From positions 1-11,648 of the forward strand of contig JAUYJM010000030.1 in NCBI GenBank assembly GCA_030689285.1: a stretch of DNA of 11,648 nt. Reading direction: 5' to 3'. This document shows positions 6,485 to 11,648 of the stretch, one piece after another; within the stretch, counting starts at the first letter, position 1; every line of letters starts with the position of its first letter. Origin of the DNA: a bacterium. GTDB lineage: Bacteria; Patescibacteriota; Minisyncoccia; Phycocordibacterales; GCA-002787175. A program made the translations under genes and the position numbers. Under the pieces are notes generated by a model. It did not search any database. It was given only the letters and a program-made list of their open reading frames with translations, and had not been told where the DNA came from.

Positions 6485-6766
6485 CTATTTTTTTCGCCTC
6501 TTTTTGCTAGCATTGAGATTCAGGCCGAAGAGAGAACCGAGCCAAGACATAACCTTATCCCGACTACCTTTTATCTGTTTTCTGAATTTATTTATGTCGT
6601 CCAACATTTCTTCCTCTTCCTCACGAGCTTTGCGAACCATTTCTCTTATATCGTGAACTATAAGCAGGGCGAAAAGCATTATGGCGATGAGCAAAACTCC
6701 GACTGCTATAAATCCTATAGCGCTTATGAAAAAAAATACGTCGGCATGGATTAAACTTGTTTCCAT
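6485..6766 (-). CDS. Small single-pass membrane protein with charged coiled-coil segment
   Basis: A 93-residue protein that I do not recognise. Residues 11-37 form one long hydrophobic helix. Residues 38-70 are strongly charged and predicted helical (REMVRKAREEEEEMLDD), probably a short coiled coil. A short amphipathic piece follows (WLGSLFGLNL, 75-84), and the end is very basic (KKRRKK). The positive tail suggests that the C-terminus is cytoplasmic. This layout is common for small scaffold or accessory membrane proteins, and no enzyme motif is visible. The start is ATG 6766 (METSLIH). An extended -10 lies 6 nt upstream, so the transcript may begin at the ATG. The three-way-junction element and then NhaD lie upstream on the same strand. 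Confidence 0.72.
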   Translation of the reverse strand: METSLIHADVFFFISAIGFIAVGVLLIAIMLFALLIVHDIREMVRKAREEEEEMLDDINKFRKQIKGSRDKVMSWLGSLFGLNLNASKKRRKK

Positions 6767-6772
6767 ATTTAA

Positions 6773-6781
6773 AGTCTAACA
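6773..6781 (-). promoter_or_regulatory. Extended -10 abutting the start of the 93-residue membrane protein gene
   Basis: On the minus strand TGT (6781-6779) precedes TAGACT (6778-6773), 4 of 6 consensus bases with an extended -10. Only 6 nt separate it from ATG 6766, so transcription would begin at or next to the A of the start codon, giving a leaderless mRNA. Confidence 0.4.
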
Positions 6782-6820
6782 CAGAAAAAACGAAGAAGGG
6801 TGTGAATAAATCCAGACCTA

Positions 6821-6926
6821 TCCCTTGACGGCATAATTTTCGGACACGGATAAATTTCTGCTGAAATTTTCCTCGTGCTTGCATGAGCCCCCGCTCACAA
6901 GTTCCGAAAATTATGCCGTCAGGGGA
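6821..6926. ncRNA. Structured three-way-junction element (putative RNA or palindromic repeat)
   Basis: The 106-nt element is almost fully self-paired. Stem P1 joins 6821-6844 to 6903-6926: 24 pairs, with a perfect 19-bp core (6826-6844 with 6903-6921) and one G-U pair (T6825/G6922). P2 (6845-6877) has 13 pairs, loop TGCT (6859-6862), a bulged T6851 and bulge 6872-6873. P3 (6878-6901) has 9 pairs, loop CCCC (6889-6892) and bulge 6882-6883. T6902 is the only unpaired base at the junction. It lies 14 nt past the NhaD stop on the minus strand. No U-run follows on either strand and no target-site duplication is visible. I do not recognise the class. The helices are read directly, whereas calling it an RNA is inference. 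The one G-U pair slightly favours a plus-strand transcript. Confidence 0.55.
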
Positions 6927-6940
6927 AAGGAAGCAAAAAC

Positions 6941-8203
6941 TCAAAATAGAAAGTACTGCAAAAGCCAAACACAAATACTTATTAAGAATCCAATAAGAGC
7001 CGGCAAAAACCCTATTTTAAAATATTGGCCGAACGTAAGCTCTTTGACCATTCCCATCGCTACCACTCCCGCGGCGCTCCCTAAAGCCAAAAGCGAACCT
7101 CCCGTTCCAACGCAAATAGCAAGAAGTACCCAAATCTCCGCCGATTGAATATGTAAAATATCAATAGCGATAGCTGTCAAAGGTATGTTATCCAAAAAAG
7201 AAGATGTTATGCCTAACGCGACGTTGCCGCTTACAACCCTAAAGATTGACTCCCCTCCTCCATAAAGCAGATGAGAAAAGAATTCCAAGACCCCCAAAGC
7301 GTTAAGCGCGGCCACCGACAAAAGTATCCCTATAAAAAACTTGAGCGATGCTATGTCGGTTTTTTGTATCAAGTTGTCTATAGACGCGGTCATATGTGTG
7401 CGTTCCTTGTAAAGAATCTTGAGAATGTCTATCACTACCCAAGTAATGCCGAGTCCAAGCAGAATTCCGAGAACCGGTGGCAACCCCACAGACCTCGCCG
7501 CTATGGGCAGAAGAAACGAAAAACCGACCAAACCCACCACAAACTTTTCGCTTCTTGTCAGATTGGTTATTATTTCCTCCGGAGCGTCATCTCCGCTTTC
7601 ACTTATTTGCCTCACAAGAAGAAAAGTTGAGGCGACCCAAAGCGACAAAGAAGGCAGGAAACCCGAAGTGATTATAGTATAGGTACTGAACTTGTCGGCC
7701 AACCATAGCATTATGGTAGTAACATCGCCTATCGGAGAAAATGCTCCTCCTGCATTTGCCGCTATTACCACACCGACAACCGCGACCAAAAGATTTTTTC
7801 CTTTGAAAAATTGCCTGGCGATTACTGTCATCACGATTGTGGTGGTCAGATTGTCAATGATAGCCGAAAAAACAAAAGCCAAAAAAGTCAGAAGTATAAA
7901 TTGTTTTTTGTCGCTCAAATGGTAAGAAAATATCTTGCCTCTTATTACGTCAAACACCCGATAGTGCACCAATATCTCCACCAAAGACATTGCCGCCAAA
8001 AGAAAGACCACAACATTGAAAATATCGTAAGATACCGGAGTGATTTCTTGAGACACTAGAGTACTGTCGTGAATTCCCAAAATAATCCAAAGAATACCGC
8101 CCATTGAGAGGGCGAACGCGGATTTACTTACACGCACTTTTGACTCTAAAGAAATGAGTATATATCCTAAAATGAAAACACCTAAAGCGATTATTGGGGC
8201 CAT
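6941..8203 (-). CDS. nhaD: NhaD-type Na+/H+ antiporter
   Basis: A 420-residue polytopic membrane protein of the NhaD branch of the ion transporter superfamily. It would exchange cytosolic Na+ (or Li+) for external H+ and so support pH and salt homeostasis. Family motifs are clear: D117-N118-L-T-T-T in one discontinuous helix, N150-AGGAFSPIGD160, and in the second half SSFLDNIPLTA (334-344) and VGTGGSLLALGSAAG (365-379). The two asparagine/aspartate-containing repeats fit the inverted two-half fold. Length and number of helices (about 11-12) are normal. ATG 8203 gives a complete first helix. TTTAAT at 8226-8221 is a possible -10 and no Shine-Dalgarno sequence is seen. Its neighbours on the same strand are a VTT-domain gene upstream and a small membrane protein downstream. 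Confidence 0.9.
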   Translation of the reverse strand: MAPIIALGVFILGYILISLESKVRVSKSAFALSMGGILWIILGIHDSTLVSQEITPVSYDIFNVVVFLLAAMSLVEILVHYRVFDVIRGKIFSYHLSDKKQFILLTFLAFVFSAIIDNLTTTIVMTVIARQFFKGKNLLVAVVGVVIAANAGGAFSPIGDVTTIMLWLADKFSTYTIITSGFLPSLSLWVASTFLLVRQISESGDDAPEEIITNLTRSEKFVVGLVGFSFLLPIAARSVGLPPVLGILLGLGITWVVIDILKILYKERTHMTASIDNLIQKTDIASLKFFIGILLSVAALNALGVLEFFSHLLYGGGESIFRVVSGNVALGITSSFLDNIPLTAIAIDILHIQSAEIWVLLAICVGTGGSLLALGSAAGVVAMGMVKELTFGQYFKIGFLPALIGFLISICVWLLQYFLF

Positions 8204-8312
8204 AAAATACTAACCGAAAAATTAAAAACAATGACTACTGTAGCAAGGAAGGAGAGATAAGACAAGTGTATAAATGTTACAACCCCATATTATATCTTAT
8301 GAATTTTCCACC

Positions 8313-8942
8313 TTATACTTCCATGTTTGTCGTTGTGCCTTTTCGCCAAAGCGACAAGAGCACCACGAGAGTCGTAACAAGCCCGAGTATTTGGTATTTC
8401 ACCGGAATTGTAGCCCCGTAAGAAAAGACGAAAGCGAAAGGAATTATGCCCAAAAGAGTTCCAGACGCATAATTTGAAAACGATACCGACGAAAAAAGAC
8501 CGAGTCCGTAACTTAAGATGTCCACTGGCACAATAATCCTAAGAAGCGCGACCCGCCAAAAGGGGCGAATACCTGGAAACAAGTTGTCCAGAAATGAAAA
8601 AGAAGAATAGTCAAACTTTCCCAAAAACCAGCCTCTAAACCAGCGAGATAAAAGAAAAGCAACAACCGCTCCCAAAAACCAGCCGAGTGTACTTAAAATC
8701 GCCGCAAGCAAAGGCCCCCACAGAAGAGATGCAAGTGGTATAAGAGGCACCATACTCACAGGCGCGACCACTGTGGACACAAAAGCCGCCGACACATACA
8801 AGAAGGCGCCCCCGACCGGATATCTGCCCATTACAGCCGTAAGTTCCTCGCTCCACCTATGACTAAGATAAGAAACGGCAATAAACAGAACTCCCAGAAT
8901 TACGACGGCTATTACGTGTTTTTTTGAAAGATTTTTGAACAT
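8313..8942 (-). CDS. VTT/DedA-like (TVP38/TMEM64 family) membrane protein
   Basis: A 209-residue membrane protein, counted from ATG 8942. After a first helix (about 9-27) it shows the VTT domain layout. This includes PLIPLASLLWGPLLAAILSTLGWFLGAVVAFLLSRW (about 66-101, split by the re-entrant region) and the conserved later segment LLRIIVPVDILSYGLGL (133-149). The end has LLGIIPFAFVFSYGA. Families with this fold are linked to lipid scrambling or flipping and to envelope homeostasis; the substrate here is unknown. An in-frame ATG at 8954 would add four residues (MRVY). A perfect TATAAT ends only 4 nt before it, so 8942 is the more likely start, with a leader of about 10 nt. The C-terminus is short and polar. 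Confidence 0.85.
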   Translation of the reverse strand: MFKNLSKKHVIAVVILGVLFIAVSYLSHRWSEELTAVMGRYPVGGAFLYVSAAFVSTVVAPVSMVPLIPLASLLWGPLLAAILSTLGWFLGAVVAFLLSRWFRGWFLGKFDYSSFSFLDNLFPGIRPFWRVALLRIIVPVDILSYGLGLFSSVSFSNYASGTLLGIIPFAFVFSYGATIPVKYQILGLVTTLVVLLSLWRKGTTTNMEV

Positions 8943-8958
8943 ATAAACCCTCATATGT

Positions 8959-8964
8959 ATTATA
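8959..8964 (-). promoter_or_regulatory. Consensus -10 (TATAAT) for the VTT gene
   Basis: The minus strand reads TATAAT at 8964-8959, a perfect -10. No good -35 is visible at the expected distance. Initiation near 8952 would put ATG 8942 about 10 nt into the transcript and make ATG 8954 unusable. The rest of the divergent region (8965-9081) holds an imperfect 6-bp repeat (GCAGGG 8988-8993, CCCCGC 9000-9005) and little else that I can support. Confidence 0.5.
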
Positions 8965-9063
8965 CTGTAAACTGGGACGTTTTGACCGCAGGGAGTTAGC
9001 CCCGCAACAAAACTTGGACACCCGACCCTAGCGCAACAGCGAGATGATGTTCAAAAAGTTGCC

Positions 9064-9071
9064 GGGGTGAT
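9064..9071 (+). promoter_or_regulatory. Shine-Dalgarno-like site deciding the HtrA start
   Basis: GGGGTGAT resembles the bacterial anti-SD complement (GAGGTGAT) at 7 of 8 bases and sits 10 nt before ATG 9082. It is one of the few Shine-Dalgarno-like sites in the window. It supports ATG 9082 over the GTG at 9067 that it contains. Confidence 0.45.
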
Positions 9072-9081
9072 TATACAAAAT

Positions 9082-10023
9082 ATGAAACAAGATTCGCCAT
9101 TTATCCATAGAATATTTGCTATTGCGTTTTTTGTTGCGATAGTTTTGTTTCTGTACCTGATATACGAAAAACAGGAATCTTTTGATGAGACAGTGGCGTT
9201 GCTTCAAAAGCAAATCGGCGCTCTTCAAGACAATCTTACGAAAATCACCGGAGAAAGAGAGCAAGTAGCGATGTCTTTGAAAGAGCTTGAAAAGAGACAG
9301 GATGTCAGAGAAAAGTCGCAAGAGGAGCTTCTGACAGATGCGGTGGCTAAAGTCAGCCCGTCCGTAGTATCCATCGTGGTAACAAAAGACGTGCCTAAGC
9401 TCGAAGTGGTCTATGTAAATCCTTTTGGCGATGACCCATTTTTTAAGGATTTTAATTTTAAAATACCCACTTATAGAGAAAAAGGCACTGAAAAACAAGA
9501 AGTGGGGGCTGGAACTGGGTTTATAGTACGCGAAGACGGACATATCGTAACAAACCGTCACGTGGTAGCGGAAAAAGAAGCGGAGTTTACGGTCCTTTTA
9601 TCTGACGGACGAGAGCTTAAGGCGAAAGTCATATATAGAGACGAGTCGCAGGATGTGGCTCTGCTTAAAATAAATACTCTGGGTCTTCCGACGGTAAAAC
9701 TCGGTGATTCAAACTCGTTGGTGCTTGGACAGACCGTGATAGCCATAGGAAATGCTCTTGGCAAGTACAACAACTCCGTTTCCGTTGGTATCGTATCAGG
9801 CCTAAACCGCGACTTAGTGGCTCAAAACGGACTCCGCGCTGAAGAACTGAAGAACGTTATTCAAACAGACGCAGCTATAAATCCTGGGAATTCAGGAGGG
9901 CCTTTAGTCAACTTGAAAGGCGAGGTTGTGGGGATAAACGTGGCGACTGTTATAGGAGGACAGGGTATAAGTTTCGCCATACCGGCAAACATGGTCAAAG
10001 AGGTAGTGGAAAGAGTTATATAG
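9082..10023 (+). CDS. HtrA/DegP-like trypsin-type serine protease, membrane-anchored, no PDZ domain
   Basis: An envelope quality-control protease of the S1C family, 313 residues from ATG 9082. One hydrophobic helix at about 10-28 anchors it. A charged heptad-like stretch (about 32-75) could form a coiled coil, and the protease domain runs from about 85 to the end. The catalytic triad is complete: H160 (TNRHVV), D191 (SQDVALL) and S271 (GNSGGPL). The protein stops right after FAIPANMVKEVVERVI, exactly where a PDZ domain normally begins. The sequence after the stop has further in-frame stops and no PDZ-like frame, so this looks like a natural short form. An in-frame GTG at 9067 overlaps GGGGTGAT (9064-9071), which resembles a Shine-Dalgarno sequence 10 nt before ATG 9082; the ATG is therefore preferred. 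Confidence 0.9.
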   Translation: MKQDSPFIHRIFAIAFFVAIVLFLYLIYEKQESFDETVALLQKQIGALQDNLTKITGEREQVAMSLKELEKRQDVREKSQEELLTDAVAKVSPSVVSIVVTKDVPKLEVVYVNPFGDDPFFKDFNFKIPTYREKGTEKQEVGAGTGFIVREDGHIVTNRHVVAEKEAEFTVLLSDGRELKAKVIYRDESQDVALLKINTLGLPTVKLGDSNSLVLGQTVIAIGNALGKYNNSVSVGIVSGLNRDLVAQNGLRAEELKNVIQTDAAINPGNSGGPLVNLKGEVVGINVATVIGGQGISFAIPANMVKEVVERVI

Positions 10024-10110
10024 ACACGCAAATAAACAAAATTGATTGAGTGATTTGGATAGGGTGGGTTGTTCTAAAAAAATTGTTTTAAAAGGATGGA
10101 GAATGTTCTC

Positions 10111-10134
10111 AAGAATGTGGCTGTCCCCTTTTCT
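10111..10134. repeat. Left copy of GGGGACAG-type repeat
   Basis: This 24-nt stretch matches 10737-10761 at nearly all positions if two single-base gaps are allowed: both read AAGAATG, then TG(G/A)CTGTCCCC, then TTTTC. It lies between the HtrA stop and the HIT gene. On the minus strand its core is GGGGACAG. Confidence 0.6.
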
Positions 10135-10171
10135 TCACCACAAAAATTTCCCCGAAAAAGGTGGTGGCCAC
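10117..10171. repeat. Bulged inverted repeat at the left GGGGACAG copy
   Basis: GTGGC (10117-10121) pairs with GCCAC (10167-10171), and directly inside it CACCAC (10136-10141) pairs with GTGGTG (10161-10166). This gives an 11-bp stem in which the 14-nt CTGTCCCC-type segment (10122-10135) is bulged out on one side and 10142-10160 forms the loop. No T-run follows. The remaining sequence, 10024-10110 and 10172-10226, holds nothing else I can support. Confidence 0.4.
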
Positions 10172-10226
10172 GATTTCCTTAGCTTTGTACATGTTCAGTC
10201 AGATTTTACCGCGATTTTCACAACCC

Positions 10227-10661
10227 TTACGTCAGATTATTTCTTATCAATTCCAAAACCTCCAGAAGTTCTTCTTCCGGACTTTCGGCTCGGCTTCCGG
10301 TACGATACAGAAATTTTCTCGGTTCGTACTCGGTTATCCCCGAATCGCCCTTCTTCCTCGGTAACATGTGGAAGTGAAAATGAGGAACGGATTGTCCGGC
10401 CACTTCGCCGTCATTGTACGCGCAGTTAAATCCTTCCGCCCCAAAAGTTTTAATCAAAGCGTTTTTGAGCTTGCCCCTTAAATCAAAAACCGCTTTGACC
10501 TCTTCTTCTGTCATATCGTCAAAAGAAGAGACGCAGCGAAGTGGCGCGATAAGAACATGCCCAGGAACAATCGGTATATTTGTCGGAAAGGCAAAGGCAA
10601 AATCGTTTTTTATAATACAACGAGCTTTGATTTCCAATTTTTCACAAAAAGGACACTGCAT
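10227..10661 (-). CDS. HIT-family (histidine triad) nucleotide-binding protein
   Basis: A 144-residue protein of the HIT superfamily, enzymes that hydrolyse or transfer nucleoside monophosphates (for example Ap4A, AMP-lysine or ADP-sugar type substrates). The triad is H94-F-H96-F-H98 in GQSVPHFHFHMLPR, with H96 the expected nucleophile. The upstream VPGHVLIAPLR (32-42) and YNDGEVAGQS (82-91) are typical. The N-terminal C3-P-F-C6 is the half zinc site seen in many bacterial HIT proteins. The C-terminal 30 residues are acidic and helical. The exact substrate cannot be told. TAAAAT (10673-10668) lies 6 nt before ATG 10661, so the mRNA may be leaderless. Related GGGGACAG-type repeats lie on both sides of the gene. 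Confidence 0.92.
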   Translation of the reverse strand: MQCPFCEKLEIKARCIIKNDFAFAFPTNIPIVPGHVLIAPLRCVSSFDDMTEEEVKAVFDLRGKLKNALIKTFGAEGFNCAYNDGEVAGQSVPHFHFHMLPRKKGDSGITEYEPRKFLYRTGSRAESPEEELLEVLELIRNNLT

Positions 10662-10667
10662 GTTTTG

Positions 10668-10673
10668 ATTTTA
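10668..10673 (-). promoter_or_regulatory. Candidate -10 for the HIT gene, leaderless spacing
   Basis: The minus strand reads TAAAAT (10673-10668), 5 of 6 bases of TATAAT. It ends 6 nt before ATG 10661. There is no extended -10 or clear -35, so support is moderate. Confidence 0.35.
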
Positions 10674-10722
10674 GTGTGTTGTAATAACTCACCCCTTCTT
10701 CGGTCTACAGGAGAAACGCAGA

Positions 10723-10789
10723 AAGAATGGTGACTGAAGAATGGTGACTGTCCCCATTTTCTGTCCCCATTTTCCTGTCCCCATTTTCC
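10723..10789. repeat. Tandem repeat cluster (2 x 14 bp and 3 x 13 bp), right GGGGACAG copy
   Basis: AAGAATGGTGACTG occurs twice in perfect tandem (10723-10736, 10737-10750). CTGTCCCCATTTT then occurs three times, at 10748-10760, 10761-10773 and 10775-10787, the first sharing three bases with the 14-mer. On the minus strand this reads as repeated AAAATGGGGACAG. It lies between the HIT and ROK genes. The rest of 10662-10815 holds only the HIT promoter candidate and the ROK 3' end. Confidence 0.8.
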
Positions 10790-10815
10790 TCTTACAAATC
10801 AAACCGTACCGCTTT

Positions 10816-11628
10816 TTAACACGGGCGTGAGTACGCCAGTCCTCCGTAAAGTCCGCCAAAATCTCCGAGTTCGGCTTTTTTTATTTCCGGACATTTTGGA
10901 AAAATTTTCAATACGCGTTCTCTTGTCCTCTCCGCGACGATATCAAAAGGAATGGCCGGATTTCCTAAAATCATAGGCCCTCCAAGGACCAGAACATCCG
11001 GTGAACAGTGCATTACCGTATTATAGAGCCCGACAGAAAGAACCTCCGCCGCTTCTTGCCAAACTGTCGGGTCAGTAACATCTTTCGGAGATTTACCGAA
11101 ACGCCTCTTGAAAGAGCCGCCACCGACAAGGTACTCAAGAGTTTCGCCGTCTTTTCCGATAATCTGCTGTCCGGGTTCAAACCCCGAAACATTTTTGCTT
11201 ATTTGGCCAAGAGCGACAAGTCCCCCGCCGACTCCGGTAGAGACCGTAACGTAAACAGAGGAGCGAAATCCTTTCCCCGCGCCAAAAACAGCTTCGCCGA
11301 GGCCAACTAAGTCGGCATCATTTACAATATCAATAGGCGCTCCCGCCGCCTCCTCAATCTCTTTTTTTATTTTTCTCCCTTTCCAGCCGGCAAGATTCGG
11401 CGACCAGACAAGTTCGTCTCTCTCTCTGTCATATACACCGGGGATTCCGCAAACGGCGCGAGATACTTTTCTGCCCTTTGTCGTCTTTTCGCGCATTTCA
11501 GAAATCAAAGAAATCGCTTCGTCAAATTCCGGCGGTGTTTTCTCAACAACCGGCTCTTCAAGCCGCTCGCCTCCGTCCGAAAAAGCCGCTCTTATCTTTG
11601 TGCCGCCGATATCAAAAAAAAGGTTCAT
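10816..11628 (-). CDS. ROK-family sugar kinase or regulator-like protein, zinc motif absent
   Basis: A 270-residue ROK-family protein (glucokinase/N-acetylhexosamine kinase/NagC group without the DNA-binding domain). The phosphate-binding loop is D6-IGGTK11, the catalytic base is the Asp of N103-D104, and ATP-site glycines are in STGVGGG (130-136) and VLGGPM (214-219). Normal ROK proteins have EIGH followed by a CxCGxxGCxE zinc loop. Here the first is E151-P-G-Q-Q, so the usual His is Gln. The zinc cysteines are absent, replaced by a short GKDGETLEYLVGGG link. It may phosphorylate a sugar, but the specificity is open. The start is ATG 11628. GGAGATGG (11643-11636) upstream could serve as a Shine-Dalgarno sequence. 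TATAAC (11635-11630) lies too close to the ATG to be its promoter, so transcription may come from beyond the window. Confidence 0.85.
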   Translation of the reverse strand: MNLFFDIGGTKIRAAFSDGGERLEEPVVEKTPPEFDEAISLISEMREKTTKGRKVSRAVCGIPGVYDRERDELVWSPNLAGWKGRKIKKEIEEAAGAPIDIVNDADLVGLGEAVFGAGKGFRSSVYVTVSTGVGGGLVALGQISKNVSGFEPGQQIIGKDGETLEYLVGGGSFKRRFGKSPKDVTDPTVWQEAAEVLSVGLYNTVMHCSPDVLVLGGPMILGNPAIPFDIVAERTRERVLKIFPKCPEIKKAELGDFGGLYGGLAYSRPC

Positions 11629-11648
11629 AGTTATACCATCTCCAATTA

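Noticed and set aside
6821..6926. Integron attC site
   Set aside because: Size and imperfect palindromy fit, but the ends lack GTTRRRY/RYYYAAC core sites, and there is no integrase or cassette array in view.
6821..6926. Ordinary rho-independent terminator of nhaD
   Set aside because: There is no U-run after the stem on either strand, and the top is a two-armed junction instead of a single loop. A role in 3'-end stability is still possible.
7271..8059. Several plus-strand frames of 64-119 codons
   Set aside because: All are antisense to nhaD, which has full family motifs; the opposite frames show no features of their own.
8943..8954. ATG 8954 as the VTT gene start
   Set aside because: A perfect TATAAT ends 4 nt before it; the RNA would start at or after this ATG.
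9067..9081. GTG 9067 as the HtrA start
   Set aside because: It overlaps the Shine-Dalgarno-like GGGGTGAT, which is well placed for ATG 9082.
10046..10429. 127-codon plus-strand frame after HtrA, perhaps a lost PDZ domain
   Set aside because: No PDZ-like sequence is present, it crosses the repeat region and its second half is antisense to the HIT gene. The HtrA frame itself has another stop four codons on.
10723..10789. CRISPR array
   Set aside because: The 13-14-bp units are directly adjacent or overlapping, with no unique spacers and no cas genes.

Overview
This looks like chromosomal DNA from a Candidate Phyla Radiation (Patescibacteria) bacterium, most likely of the Parcubacteria/Paceibacteria type. 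That is an inference from the sequence, not a database match. It rests on compact single genes in short runs, solute-binding and protease proteins held by N-terminal membrane anchors instead of lipoprotein signals, a small Cys-rich protein of a style I associate with these genomes, and initiation regions that mostly lack a Shine-Dalgarno sequence. No phage, integrase, transposase, rRNA or CRISPR array is visible.

Layout. Positions 184-5704 carry plus-strand genes: secG (protein export), a membrane-anchored family 5 solute-binding protein, RNase J (RNA decay) and an MFS transporter. A possible tiny reading frame (2277-2414) lies between the binding protein and RNase J. A 10-bp hairpin at 5721-5743 separates this block from a minus-strand block (5788-8942): a VTT-domain membrane protein, an NhaD-type Na+/H+ antiporter, a 93-residue membrane protein, tRNA-Pro(GGG), a glutaredoxin-like protein and a small Cys-rich putative metal-binding protein. 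At 8943-9081 a divergent intergenic region separates the VTT gene from a plus-strand HtrA-like protease that lacks a PDZ domain. The window ends with two minus-strand genes, a HIT-family protein and a ROK-family kinase.

How the genes relate. Most are envelope and housekeeping functions: export (SecG), envelope proteolysis (HtrA), ion homeostasis (NhaD), transport (MFS, solute-binding protein, VTT), RNA turnover (RNase J) and thiol or metal chemistry (glutaredoxin, Cys-rich protein). They do not form one obvious pathway.

The most interesting material is non-coding. At 6821-6926 a 106-nt element folds on paper into an almost completely paired three-way junction (24-bp closing stem plus two arms, one unpaired junction base). 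At 10111-10134 and 10737-10789, GGGGACAG-type repeats flank the HIT gene. A perfect 10-bp hairpin ends 10 nt before the RNase J start codon. The binding-protein and RNase J genes share a nearly identical GGCAAAACAAA(AG)ATGGAAA start region without a Shine-Dalgarno sequence. Several genes have a -10-like promoter element so close to the ATG that the mRNA would be leaderless or nearly so.

All helices, promoters and family assignments were read by eye. No folding, alignment or database search was run.
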